Origin: Burkholderia sp. USMB20
GTDB lineage: Bacteria > Pseudomonadota > Gammaproteobacteria > Burkholderiales > Burkholderiaceae
NCBI RefSeq assembly: GCF_000949135.2
Contig: NZ_JTAN02000019.1
Span: 868,001 to 932,000, forward strand
DNA length: 64,000 nt
Direction of reading: 5' to 3'
The notes under the pieces are model-generated. The model searched no databases, had not been told where the DNA came from, and worked only from the letters and a program-made list of their open reading frames with translations. A program made the position numbers and the translations under genes. Below, one piece after another: positions 56,976 through 64,000 of the stretch (position 1 is the first letter of the stretch; the number at the start of each line of letters is the position of its first letter).

Positions 56976-58087
56976 GCGTTCACCAAAATATCGCGGATGC
57001 GCTGGGCAGCATTGCCATCGCCGTAGGGGTTGGCCGCCCGGGCCATGGCGGCATATCCAATCGGATCGTCGAGAAGTCTGCACGCCTCCGCAACTATTGC
57101 CGCTTGGCTAGTGCCGACGATCCGCACCGTGCCGGCGGCCACCGCTTCCGGACGCTCCGTCGTCTCACGTGTCACAAGCACCGGCTTGCCCAAGGCCGGC
57201 GCCTCCTCCTGAACTCCACCCGAATCCGAAATCAGCAGCGTGGCTCTGTCCATCAGGTAAACAAAGGGCAGATAGTCCTGCGGCCCCATCAGATACACGC
57301 CCGGAACGTCGCCGAGAAGGCGATATACGGACTGTCGGACCCGAGGATTGAGATGGACCGGAAAGACGATTTCCACGTCGCCACGCCGGACAATTTCCCG
57401 CAATGCGTAGCACACGGAGTCGAGGCCACCGTCCAAATTCTCTCTGCGATGTCCGGTGACAAGAATCAAACGCTTCTTCGGATCGAGAAAACCGAAACGC
57501 GAATCAAGCTCGCTGCGCTGTGCAGTGTCGTCACGCATCTTTGCTGCCGTGGCCAGAAGGGCATCGATAACTGTATTTCCGGTTATGTGGATACTCGATT
57601 CAGCAATGCCTTCCCGCAGCAGATTGTCACGAGCGCTGGATGTCGGCGCGAAATGGTATTTGGCCAGAACGCTCGTCAACCTGCGATTTGCCTCCTCCGG
57701 CCAAGGAGCTAGCATGTCACCGGTCCGCAGACCGGCCTCGACGTGCCCGACTTCGATCTGTCGATAGTGTGCGGACAGAGCGGCGGCAAGCGTGGTCGAC
57801 GTGTCTCCCTGCACCAGAACCAGATCCGGCCGAGCCTCACTCAATACGATGTCGAGGCCAGCCAGCGCTCTGCTCGTCATCCCGGTCAGCGTTTGATCCG
57901 GTGCCATGACGTCAAGATCGTAGTCGGGACAGATGCCGAAAAAATCGAGCATGGAGTCGAGCATCTGACGATGCTGTGCCGTTACGCAGACTTTCGTCTC
58001 GATCTCAGGTTCATTCCTCAGTACACCGACCAATGGTGCCATTTTTATCGCTTCTGGCCGGGTTCCAAGGATAATCAAGGCCCTCAT
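56969..58087 (-). CDS. wecB: UDP-N-acetylglucosamine 2-epimerase
   Basis: WecB (non-hydrolysing) converts UDP-GlcNAc to UDP-ManNAc. The 372-residue protein opens with LIILGTRPEAIKMAPLV, followed by VTAQHRQMLDSML, VQGDTSTTLAAALSAHY, GHVEAGLRTGD and VTGHRRENLDGG, all conserved. It is the first sugar-nucleotide gene after the exporter, 15 bases downstream of the periplasmic adaptor gene. Confidence 0.96.
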   Translation of the reverse strand: MRALIILGTRPEAIKMAPLVGVLRNEPEIETKVCVTAQHRQMLDSMLDFFGICPDYDLDVMAPDQTLTGMTSRALAGLDIVLSEARPDLVLVQGDTSTTLAAALSAHYRQIEVGHVEAGLRTGDMLAPWPEEANRRLTSVLAKYHFAPTSSARDNLLREGIAESSIHITGNTVIDALLATAAKMRDDTAQRSELDSRFGFLDPKKRLILVTGHRRENLDGGLDSVCYALREIVRRGDVEIVFPVHLNPRVRQSVYRLLGDVPGVYLMGPQDYLPFVYLMDRATLLISDSGGVQEEAPALGKPVLVTRETTERPEAVAAGTVRIVGTSQAAIVAEACRLLDDPIGYAAMARAANPYGDGNAAQRIRDILVNAC

Positions 58088-58102
58088 TGAATCCCCCGAA
58101 AC

Positions 58103-59275
58103 TCAATCTACGTGATCACGAATGATGCTTTCCAACAATTTCAAAACCCCAATCAAGGAGGTAGCAAGCAGCAGAGTCAGAAATGCGTTATAGAGTCGCT
58201 TCGGCTGCAATGGATAACTCGGTCTCGTTGGTGCTTGCAGGATTGAAACCATCTTGAGCGTGCGGGCTGCGTCCATCCGCCCTTTCTCAAGCGCCGAAAG
58301 CGCAGTTTTGTACAAGTCCTGTGCGAAACTCACCTGCATCTGTAGGCGCTGGAACTCCTCTACGGTGTAGTTGAGCGTCCCTTTCGACGGTGACGCCAGT
58401 TCAGCCCGCTTTTGCGCGATCTGCTTTTGAAGCGCGTCGAGGTTGTTCCGGAGCATCACCACGGTGGGCTGATCCGGGCTCAACGTTGGAGGCAATGAAG
58501 CAATTTGCGTCTGCACATCAACTTTTTGCGCTTCGAGCTTGTCAATCAGCGCATTCTGGCTCTCGGCCGTTGCCTGTGGAGCCATTAACCCCTTGCGGTT
58601 CTGAAAATCGATCAGCGTATGCGTCGCATCTAGAAGACCGCCATGCGCCAGCGTCACCTGCCGCTCGAGGAAGCGCACCTGTGACAAAGCCAATTCATGA
58701 TCAATCTGATTCATGTGTGCTTCACCTTCGCGAACCATGAAATTGACGATTTCCTGCGCAGTCTTCGAATCATAGGCTTGTGCCTGGATGCGCAGTACAC
58801 CGCTGTAGTCGTCGTACTCGACATCGATACGCGACAGCCAGTAGCGATAGAACCACTCCATCGGTGCGTTCTTGAACCACATCCGCGAAATAGGATCTCG
58901 ATGTCCATCGCTGAAATGAGAGCGCAAATCCAAAGCGGCATCCAACTTCTTAAGAACATCTTCCGACAGAAGATATTCGCGCAACAGCAGCTGATCACCG
59001 CGATTGGGACCACCAGCACCGGGAACGAGCGTTGATACATCGACACTCGGACTGCTGATCTGATCGGTGGATCGGATGATCACATTCGCATCCGATACAA
59101 ATCGATCGGAAGCGATGAACAGCCAATACACGGTGGCAAGAACCGCATAAATCAAGATCACCTTGATAATCAGCCGAAATACTTCCATCGAGAAAAGCGT
59201 CGACTTCCCTCTTCCATATACCGCAGCCAGCTTGGCACCAATGCGCCCACTTCTGCTCACTGTTAGTTCTTTCAT
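58103..59275 (-). CDS. kpsE: Capsule export inner-membrane/periplasmic adaptor (KpsE/CtrB/BexC type)
   Basis: The 390-residue protein is a polysaccharide co-polymerase-like adaptor: one membrane helix near 35-55 (IKVILIYAVLATVYWLFI), a long periplasmic coiled-coil domain (about 90-350) and a second helix near 365-385. It ends with a proline-containing APTRPSYPLQPKRLYN just before the last helix, as in BexC/CtrB. It joins the ABC transporter to the outer-membrane channel. Its ATG overlaps the ATPase stop. The symbol follows the E. coli group 2 name; Burkholderia strains use other names. Confidence 0.88.
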   Translation of the reverse strand: MKELTVSRSGRIGAKLAAVYGRGKSTLFSMEVFRLIIKVILIYAVLATVYWLFIASDRFVSDANVIIRSTDQISSPSVDVSTLVPGAGGPNRGDQLLLREYLLSEDVLKKLDAALDLRSHFSDGHRDPISRMWFKNAPMEWFYRYWLSRIDVEYDDYSGVLRIQAQAYDSKTAQEIVNFMVREGEAHMNQIDHELALSQVRFLERQVTLAHGGLLDATHTLIDFQNRKGLMAPQATAESQNALIDKLEAQKVDVQTQIASLPPTLSPDQPTVVMLRNNLDALQKQIAQKRAELASPSKGTLNYTVEEFQRLQMQVSFAQDLYKTALSALEKGRMDAARTLKMVSILQAPTRPSYPLQPKRLYNAFLTLLLATSLIGVLKLLESIIRDHVD

Positions 59276-59934
59276 ACCAAGATAGCGTCCTTATAAGCCC
59301 TCAATGCCTCATCAAGTTCGTCGAACCAATATGCCTTACCGCCATTGATCCAGATACCGGACTGGCAAAACTGTTTTAGCGTACCTTCGTCATGGGACAC
59401 CATGATCACGCTAGCCCGATCAACCTTATTCTTGAAAGCATCAGCGGCTTTTTTTCTAAATCTAGCATCGCCCGCAGCCGTCACTTCGTCTGAAATATAT
59501 ACATCGAACTCGAAAGCAATCGACAGCGCAAACTGGAGACGCGACCGCATCCCAGACGAATACGTCTGCACGGGCTCATCAAATGAATCACCCAGTTCGG
59601 TGAAGTCCTGAATAAACGAGAGTCGATCCTTCAATTCTTCTTCACGACCGTACACCCTGCAAACGAACTTCGCATTCTGACGCCCGGTCAGCGTCCCTTC
59701 CAACCCCCCTCCACCTACTGGCCAGGATACGCGACAGCGTCGCTCAACTCGTCCCTTTGTCGGGTAATCAACGTTCCCAATAATACGCAGCAGCGTCGAC
59801 TTGCCCGCACCGTTCACACCGATCAGGGCAATATTCCGTTTCGGCGGGATCGTCATACTAATACCCTGCAGCACCCACTTGCCGGCTCCGTGCTCTGTCA
59901 GATATCGCTTATGAACATCTTCGATAATGATCAT
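59272..59934 (-). CDS. kpsT: Capsule ABC-transporter ATPase (KpsT/BexA/CtrD type)
   Basis: A 220-residue ATPase energises capsule export. The Walker A is GVNGAGKSTLLRI; the signature motif is the unusual YSSGM rather than LSGGQ, usual for the KpsT family; Walker B reads VYISDEVTAAGDARF. Length is typical of ABC ATPases that lack a polymer-binding C-terminal extension, so chain recognition would be by other parts. It overlaps both neighbours by four bases. Confidence 0.93.
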   Translation of the reverse strand: MIIIEDVHKRYLTEHGAGKWVLQGISMTIPPKRNIALIGVNGAGKSTLLRIIGNVDYPTKGRVERRCRVSWPVGGGGLEGTLTGRQNAKFVCRVYGREEELKDRLSFIQDFTELGDSFDEPVQTYSSGMRSRLQFALSIAFEFDVYISDEVTAAGDARFRKKAADAFKNKVDRASVIMVSHDEGTLKQFCQSGIWINGGKAYWFDELDEALRAYKDAILV

Positions 59935-60746
59935 TTCATCACCAGCTTTTTTGCAAATCGCCGATAGAGCATCAGACCCACAAGCATAAATATAATCCCG
60001 CCTTCATATAGATAGGCAAGACTCACTTCGGGGAGCGTATGATATGAGGACAAAAATCCGAGCCGCAGCAACTCAACACCATGCACAACCGGATTAATTA
60101 GCAATATTTCACGATACGGCGTTGGTACCAGCGCAATCGGAAACATCGCCCCGGAGATATAAAACAATGGCAAAAAAAGTATTTTGAAAACGTGGTCGAG
60201 CTCCGGCACGAATTTCATCGCAACCGAAGTAATCAAACCAAAGCCTAGCGCAAACAGCCACAGTCCAAAAATACTGGCTATCATCAGCAACGGATCTGCC
60301 GGCAGAAAAACCGGATTCAGCATACCCGGCGTGATCATCCGACCCGCAGCGACAGCGATGAAGAAGATGACGATTGAAATCGGAATCATCAAAAACAACT
60401 CGAGAACAGCCCGCATGAACGCCGCATCGAATGGCTTGACCTGCCGGTATACGAAGAAGGCCTTATTGCAGTCGATCCCATGCAATACCTGAACCCAAGT
60501 ACGCCGCCAAAGCAGAAATCCAATGAAGCCGGCGATGATCCACATGGTTATCTCGATTCCGCCAATCTGGTGAATGTGGAACGTGATATATCCAAAGGCG
60601 TGGATCGCAATATAGAACACGGGCTCGATCAGCAGCCAGAGCCAAGCCGCCCGTGCTTCAAAGAGGCGATCCAACGCCTCGCGCAGAAACATCGCGCGCC
60701 AGACCGAAACCGTAATCTCCATCGGAGTACGCACGTTTCCGTCCAT
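59931..60746 (-). CDS. kpsM: Capsule ABC-transporter permease (KpsM/BexB/CtrC type)
   Basis: The 271-residue permease has about six hydrophobic segments in the ABC-2 arrangement, with conserved RMITPGMLNPVFLPADPLL between segments and LINPVVHGVELLRLGF near the end, as in KpsM/CtrC. With the ATPase it forms the inner-membrane pore. It begins six bases after the outer-membrane channel gene and overlaps the ATPase gene. Confidence 0.92.
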   Translation of the reverse strand: MDGNVRTPMEITVSVWRAMFLREALDRLFEARAAWLWLLIEPVFYIAIHAFGYITFHIHQIGGIEITMWIIAGFIGFLLWRRTWVQVLHGIDCNKAFFVYRQVKPFDAAFMRAVLELFLMIPISIVIFFIAVAAGRMITPGMLNPVFLPADPLLMIASIFGLWLFALGFGLITSVAMKFVPELDHVFKILFLPLFYISGAMFPIALVPTPYREILLINPVVHGVELLRLGFLSSYHTLPEVSLAYLYEGGIIFMLVGLMLYRRFAKKLVMK

Positions 60747-60752
60747 GGCGCG

Positions 60753-61919
60753 TTACTCCAGTTCCCGGTTAATGGTAGCCGCCGGGCTGGCCACCATCAC
60801 AACGAGCGTAAGGAACTTCTTGAACTCAACCTCGGGCGAGTTCGAGACGTAAATCACGTCATGATTCTGAATCGGGAAGTTCTGTGTCACGAAGAACGCT
60901 GCTGGATCCCGCAGGTTGATCTCGTAGACCACCGGCACGGTGCCGTTGATGGCCCTGACCGCCTTGTCCTGCGCATCGACCAGCTTCGCGTCTTCGAATC
61001 GGAACACGAACACGCCGCGTGCGTCGGCACGGTTGTCGTTGAGGCCACCCGAACGCGCGAGCGCCTGGGCCAGCGAAATGCCTTGCGCTTCGAACGGAAT
61101 CTCGTCGTTCTTGCCCGTTGCACCCAACACCGAAAAGCTCTGCGACTGGAAGAGTGCCGTCACGACATCGCCCGGCTTGAGCACGACGTTCTGGTGCGGA
61201 TCACGAATGACCGAATCGAGCGGCATCGTCGCGGTGACACTGCCTCGCGAAAGCTGCACGGCCATGCGGTTGACCGACTGCTTCACGCCGCCCGCAAATG
61301 CCAGCGCATCGAGCAGACGCTCACCCTTCGGGGTCAGCGGCATCAGCGCGCTCGTGTTGACTTCGCCCACGACCGTGATGTTCGACGCATTGTTCTTGGT
61401 GACGCTGACGAGCACCTGCGGCAGGTTCGCCTTGCCCTTGAGATGGCCGACGATGCTCGACTCGATCTGCTCCGTCGTGCGCCCTTTGACCGGGATCCGC
61501 CCCGCGAACGGGATGGTGATCGTGCCGTCCGAGGCCACCATCTGGTTGGGCAGCGTGACGCTGTTGGCCGTGCTCGTCGTCATCGGCTGCGCGGGCGCCA
61601 GCGTGCTGAACAGCATCGCCGGCGGCGCCTCCCAGATCGTCACTTCGATGACGTCGCCCGGGCCGATCAGGTAGTTGTTGGTAACCGCACTCGGAAAGAT
61701 GTTCGCGAATTGGCCCAGCTTCTTGCTGTCGGCAAGTTTCCGCGCCAACGTATCGTTGACGTCCACCAGTTGAATGCCTTCGATCCGTCCGCCGGTTTCC
61801 GGCACTTCCTGCACTTTCTGGCGCGACGCACCGGAAGCAGGTATCCAGTCCGGATAGGTTGCACACCCCGAAAGCGCCACAGCGGCAAGAACGGAAATTG
61901 CCAATACACTCTTTTTCAT
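60753..61919 (-). CDS. Outer-membrane capsule export lipoprotein (Wza/BexD/CtrA type)
   Basis: The 388-residue product opens MKKSVLAISVLAAVALSGC; the lipobox places an acylated cysteine at residue 20. The Poly_export domain follows with YLIGPGDVIEVTIWEAP (about 105-125) and SLBB-type segments later (VKPGDVVTALFQSQ). Octamers of this family make the outer-membrane channel. I took the ATG at 61919; an upstream TTG adds five residues. It is the first gene of the long minus-strand capsule operon. Wza, KpsD and BexD differ in size; this length fits BexD/CtrA. Confidence 0.92.
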   Translation of the reverse strand: MKKSVLAISVLAAVALSGCATYPDWIPASGASRQKVQEVPETGGRIEGIQLVDVNDTLARKLADSKKLGQFANIFPSAVTNNYLIGPGDVIEVTIWEAPPAMLFSTLAPAQPMTTSTANSVTLPNQMVASDGTITIPFAGRIPVKGRTTEQIESSIVGHLKGKANLPQVLVSVTKNNASNITVVGEVNTSALMPLTPKGERLLDALAFAGGVKQSVNRMAVQLSRGSVTATMPLDSVIRDPHQNVVLKPGDVVTALFQSQSFSVLGATGKNDEIPFEAQGISLAQALARSGGLNDNRADARGVFVFRFEDAKLVDAQDKAVRAINGTVPVVYEINLRDPAAFFVTQNFPIQNHDVIYVSNSPEVEFKKFLTLVVMVASPAATINRELE

Positions 61920-62633
61920 GGATCTTGAGGCCAAGACTTTTTACTATTGATTTGCAAGCGTCATTTCCCGGGCGTTCAATCAACGCATCCCCCGAACACC
62001 CGAACGCTCATTCATCAGCCGATTGACTCGATCAGGCCACCGGCGTCTCAAAAATTCTTCACTTAAATTTGCACTCTTTCGGACATTGACGACCGAAAAA
62101 GCAACAAATCCCCCCTCTGTGACAACAGAAGAAATGGTTACTGCACGTCGAATCCCGCCACGGATACCTGGCCAGTTAGCGAACGAACGTCGGAAAACCA
62201 CGGAAAATAACCAACACGACGGCACACCTGCAAGGCACGTCCGGCATTGGCAGCCGGCCGATTGCGCCTGTTATCAGGGGTGTTCGACCGTCTCATGCAA
62301 TCGAACTGCCCGCTCTGGTTCTCGCGACTTACAGCGCAGGGTCTCCCGACGCCGACATTATCGCATGGAAGTCGGACACACCCGAAATCACTCTGTAAGT
62401 TATAGGATCAGTCCGCATCACGATCGACCGGTAATAAGCGGTAATTAATACGGACTGCATACCCGATTTAACAATGTTCGTGTCGTGGCAAACGGCATGC
62501 GACACGCGGATTGAAACGTTTTACATGCCGCTGCTCCGGCGGGTGCGGTGGTTGTCTCGGTCATGCAGGTCGGTTATAACCGTGCGACGAAAATCGGCCG
62601 CAGGCCATTCTTTAAACCCGCCATGGAGCCCCC
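61920..62633. other. Divergent promoter region between capsule operon and mscS
   Basis: Some 714 bases separate the capsule exporter genes (minus) from mscS (plus). Base composition is AT-rich. A direct repeat of CGGTAAT at 62429-62435 and 62439-62445 has a ten-base period, as for binding on one DNA face. A palindrome CGGTTATAACCG is at 62571-62582 and overlaps a likely mscS -10. No gene is supported. I found no ops/JUMPstart site. Confidence 0.5.
62552..62580 (+). promoter_or_regulatory. Likely mscS promoter
   Basis: TTGTCT (62552-62557) and TATAAC (62575-62580) are separated by 17 bases, upstream of an ATG at 62634. The -10 lies inside the 12-base palindrome CGGTTATAACCG, so a regulator could block it. 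Confidence 0.5.
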
Positions 62634-63446
62634 ATGCTGAACCTGGAATCCACCCAGCAATTCCTGATGACCCGCGGCCTCGACTTCGGCCTCAACCTCC
62701 TCGCCGCGATCGTCCTGTGGTTCATCGGCCGCTGGGCGATCCGCCTCGGCACGCGCCTGCTGGGCAAGGTGGTACGCCGCAGCGGCAAGGTCGACCCGAC
62801 GCTCACCGACTACCTGACCTCCGTCGTCAGCGTGCTGCTGACGATCCTGCTGATCCTCGCGATCCTGCAGATCTTCGGTGTTCAGACCACGTCGTTCGCC
62901 GCCCTGCTCGCCGGCCTCGGCCTCGCGATCGGCACGGCCTGGGGCGGCCTGCTCGCGCACTTCGCCGCCGGCGTGTTCATGCAGGTGCTGCGTCCGTTCA
63001 AGATCGGCGACGTGATCAGCGCGGGCGGCGTCACGGGCACGGTGAAGGAACTCGGCCTGTTCGGCACGACGATCATCACCGCCGACAACGTCGTGACGAT
63101 CGTCGGCAACAACAAGATCTTCTCGGACAACATCGCGAACTACAGCGCGACGCCGCATCGCCGCGTGGACCTGACCGCGAAGATCGCGAACGGCGTCGAC
63201 GCGGCCGATGCGATCAACCGCCTGAAGACGCAGATCCAGTTGATCCCGAACGTGATGAAGGTGCCGGCGCCGGACGTCGGCGTGCTGCAGTTCACGCCGG
63301 AAGGCCCGCTGCTGTTCGTGCGTCCGTCGACGCAGCCGGAGAACTACTGGCAGGTGTACTGCGACACCAACCGCGTGATCCTCGAGACGTTCCGCGACGC
63401 GCAATACCCGACGCCCGAAACGCCGATCTTCCATCGCACGACCTGA
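62634..63446 (+). CDS. Small-conductance mechanosensitive channel (MscS family)
   Basis: A 270-residue channel with three membrane segments (about 18-37, 60-80 and 84-110). The last is the pore helix, with AALLAGLGLAIGTAWGGLLA rich in small residues, then FKIGDVISAGGVTGTVKELGLFGTTI at the start of the vestibule. MscS channels open under hypo-osmotic tension. A GGAG lies ten bases upstream. It ends well before a terminator near 63562 that faces the opposite gene. Confidence 0.92.
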   Translation: MLNLESTQQFLMTRGLDFGLNLLAAIVLWFIGRWAIRLGTRLLGKVVRRSGKVDPTLTDYLTSVVSVLLTILLILAILQIFGVQTTSFAALLAGLGLAIGTAWGGLLAHFAAGVFMQVLRPFKIGDVISAGGVTGTVKELGLFGTTIITADNVVTIVGNNKIFSDNIANYSATPHRRVDLTAKIANGVDAADAINRLKTQIQLIPNVMKVPAPDVGVLQFTPEGPLLFVRPSTQPENYWQVYCDTNRVILETFRDAQYPTPETPIFHRTT

Positions 63447-63561
63447 GGAACGGTGCCGCCAAGCGGTTCGCGGGATCTGACTGAAGCTGCCGGCGTCGAG
63501 CAGCCGGATCGGCCGATACCGCACATCGGCAATCGATCGGAGCGCACGAACCGTACGGACG

Positions 63562-63594
63562 AAAAAAAGCGTGGCAATGAACTGCCACGCTTTT
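63562..63594 (-). terminator. Rho-independent terminator for the DedA gene
   Basis: Read on the minus strand, stem GCGTGGCA/TGCCACGC around a six-base loop is followed by seven T residues. On the plus strand the T run is only four, so it should serve mscS less well. Confidence 0.85.
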
Positions 63595-63622
63595 CACTGC
63601 GCCGAAGCGAAAACGCGCAGGC

Positions 63623-64000
63623 TCAGTGGCCGCGCGTGTTCTGCGTACCGCCCGAATGCCGCCCGCGCACCAGCTTCCACAGCGCGCCGAGCGCGACCGG
63701 CACGATCGCCGCGCCGATCCCCGCCAGCACGATCACGTTCAGATACTGGCGGATGAACGGGATATTGCCGAAGAAGTAGCCGAGCAGCACCAGCAGCAGC
63801 ACCCAGAGCAACGCGCCGACCACGTTGAACAGCTGGAAGCGCGCGACGCTCATCGACGACGCGCCGGCAACAAACGGTGCGAACGTGCGCACGACCGGGA
63901 TGAAACGCGCGAGCACGATCGTCTTGCCGCCGTGCTTGTCGTAGAACGAGTGGGTCTTCTGCAGCGCCGCGCGATCGAGGAAGCGCTCGAGCACCGGGAT
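63623..64000 (-). CDS. DedA-family membrane protein (3' part)
   Basis: The frame runs off the right edge, leaving 125 C-terminal residues. LARFIPVVRTFAPFVAGASSM is the conserved DedA segment with the buried arginines, and two hydrophobic helices follow. DedA proteins are thought to flip lipids, such as undecaprenyl phosphate, across the inner membrane. The start lies outside the window. Confidence 0.88.
   Translation of the reverse strand: MPVLERFLDRAALQKTHSFYDKHGGKTIVLARFIPVVRTFAPFVAGASSMSVARFQLFNVVGALLWVLLLVLLGYFFGNIPFIRQYLNVIVLAGIGAAIVPVALGALWKLVRGRHSGGTQNTRGH

Overview
The window looks like chromosome 1 of a Burkholderia, most likely of the Burkholderia cepacia complex. Base composition is GC-rich. 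A tol-pal operon flanked by ydfG and cpoB is followed by tRNA-Lys, and close to it lies a large capsule locus exported by an ABC transporter. The species call is inference from gene content and order; no alignment was run.

Layout. (1) 1-811: the tail of an unrecognised gene, a PAAR protein and a small KorA/TrfB-like DNA-binding protein, probably the edge of a type VI secretion effector island. (2) 1080-8763: a cysteine desulfurase with a rhodanese-like tail, a DJ-1/PfpI lipoprotein divergent from a GlxA-type AraC regulator, an amino-acid permease, and glyA on the minus strand. (3) 8764-15387: ydfG, ybgC, tolQ, tolR, tolA, tolB, pal, cpoB, then tRNA-Lys(TTT) with its own near-consensus promoter and terminator. 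(4) 15423-17816: an AraC regulator divergent from a small AhpD-like protein, then a YafJ-type glutamine amidotransferase. (5) 18400-61919: a capsule or surface-polysaccharide locus of about 43 kb. (6) 62634-64000: an MscS-type channel and the 3' end of a DedA gene.

The capsule locus has four blocks. On the plus strand rmlBACD makes dTDP-L-rhamnose. On the minus strand, 34712 to 21823 is a tightly coupled lipid operon: short-chain reductase, membrane sulfatase-fold transferase, a highly reducing type I polyketide synthase (KS-AT-DH-MT-ER-KR-ACP), an LpxC paralogue with its zinc and catalytic residues intact, an alpha-oxoamine synthase and an acetyltransferase. It matches, from memory, the order of wcbP-Q-R-S-T in the B. 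pseudomallei capsule I locus. From 43515 to 35818 runs ugd (UDP-glucuronate) with four glycosyltransferases, a NodB-like deacetylase and a hypothetical protein. From 61919 to 43861 run the export genes (outer-membrane lipoprotein, permease, ATPase, periplasmic adaptor), wecB and wecC (UDP-ManNAcA), a 907-residue coiled-coil protein built of sixteen 35-residue repeats, two BNR-4 beta-propeller proteins of the kind that includes ulvan lyases, and a 1912-residue glycosyltransferase with five catalytic modules.

Together these suggest an acidic polysaccharide (GlcA, ManNAcA and probably rhamnose) exported by an ABC system. It may sit on a dedicated lipid made by the polyketide/oxoamine-synthase branch, since no KpsC/KpsS-type Kdo-linker enzyme is seen here, and it may be trimmed by lyase-like propellers encoded in the same transcript. 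The lipid branch, the two propellers with the repeat protein, and the giant glycosyltransferase are the parts most worth following up.
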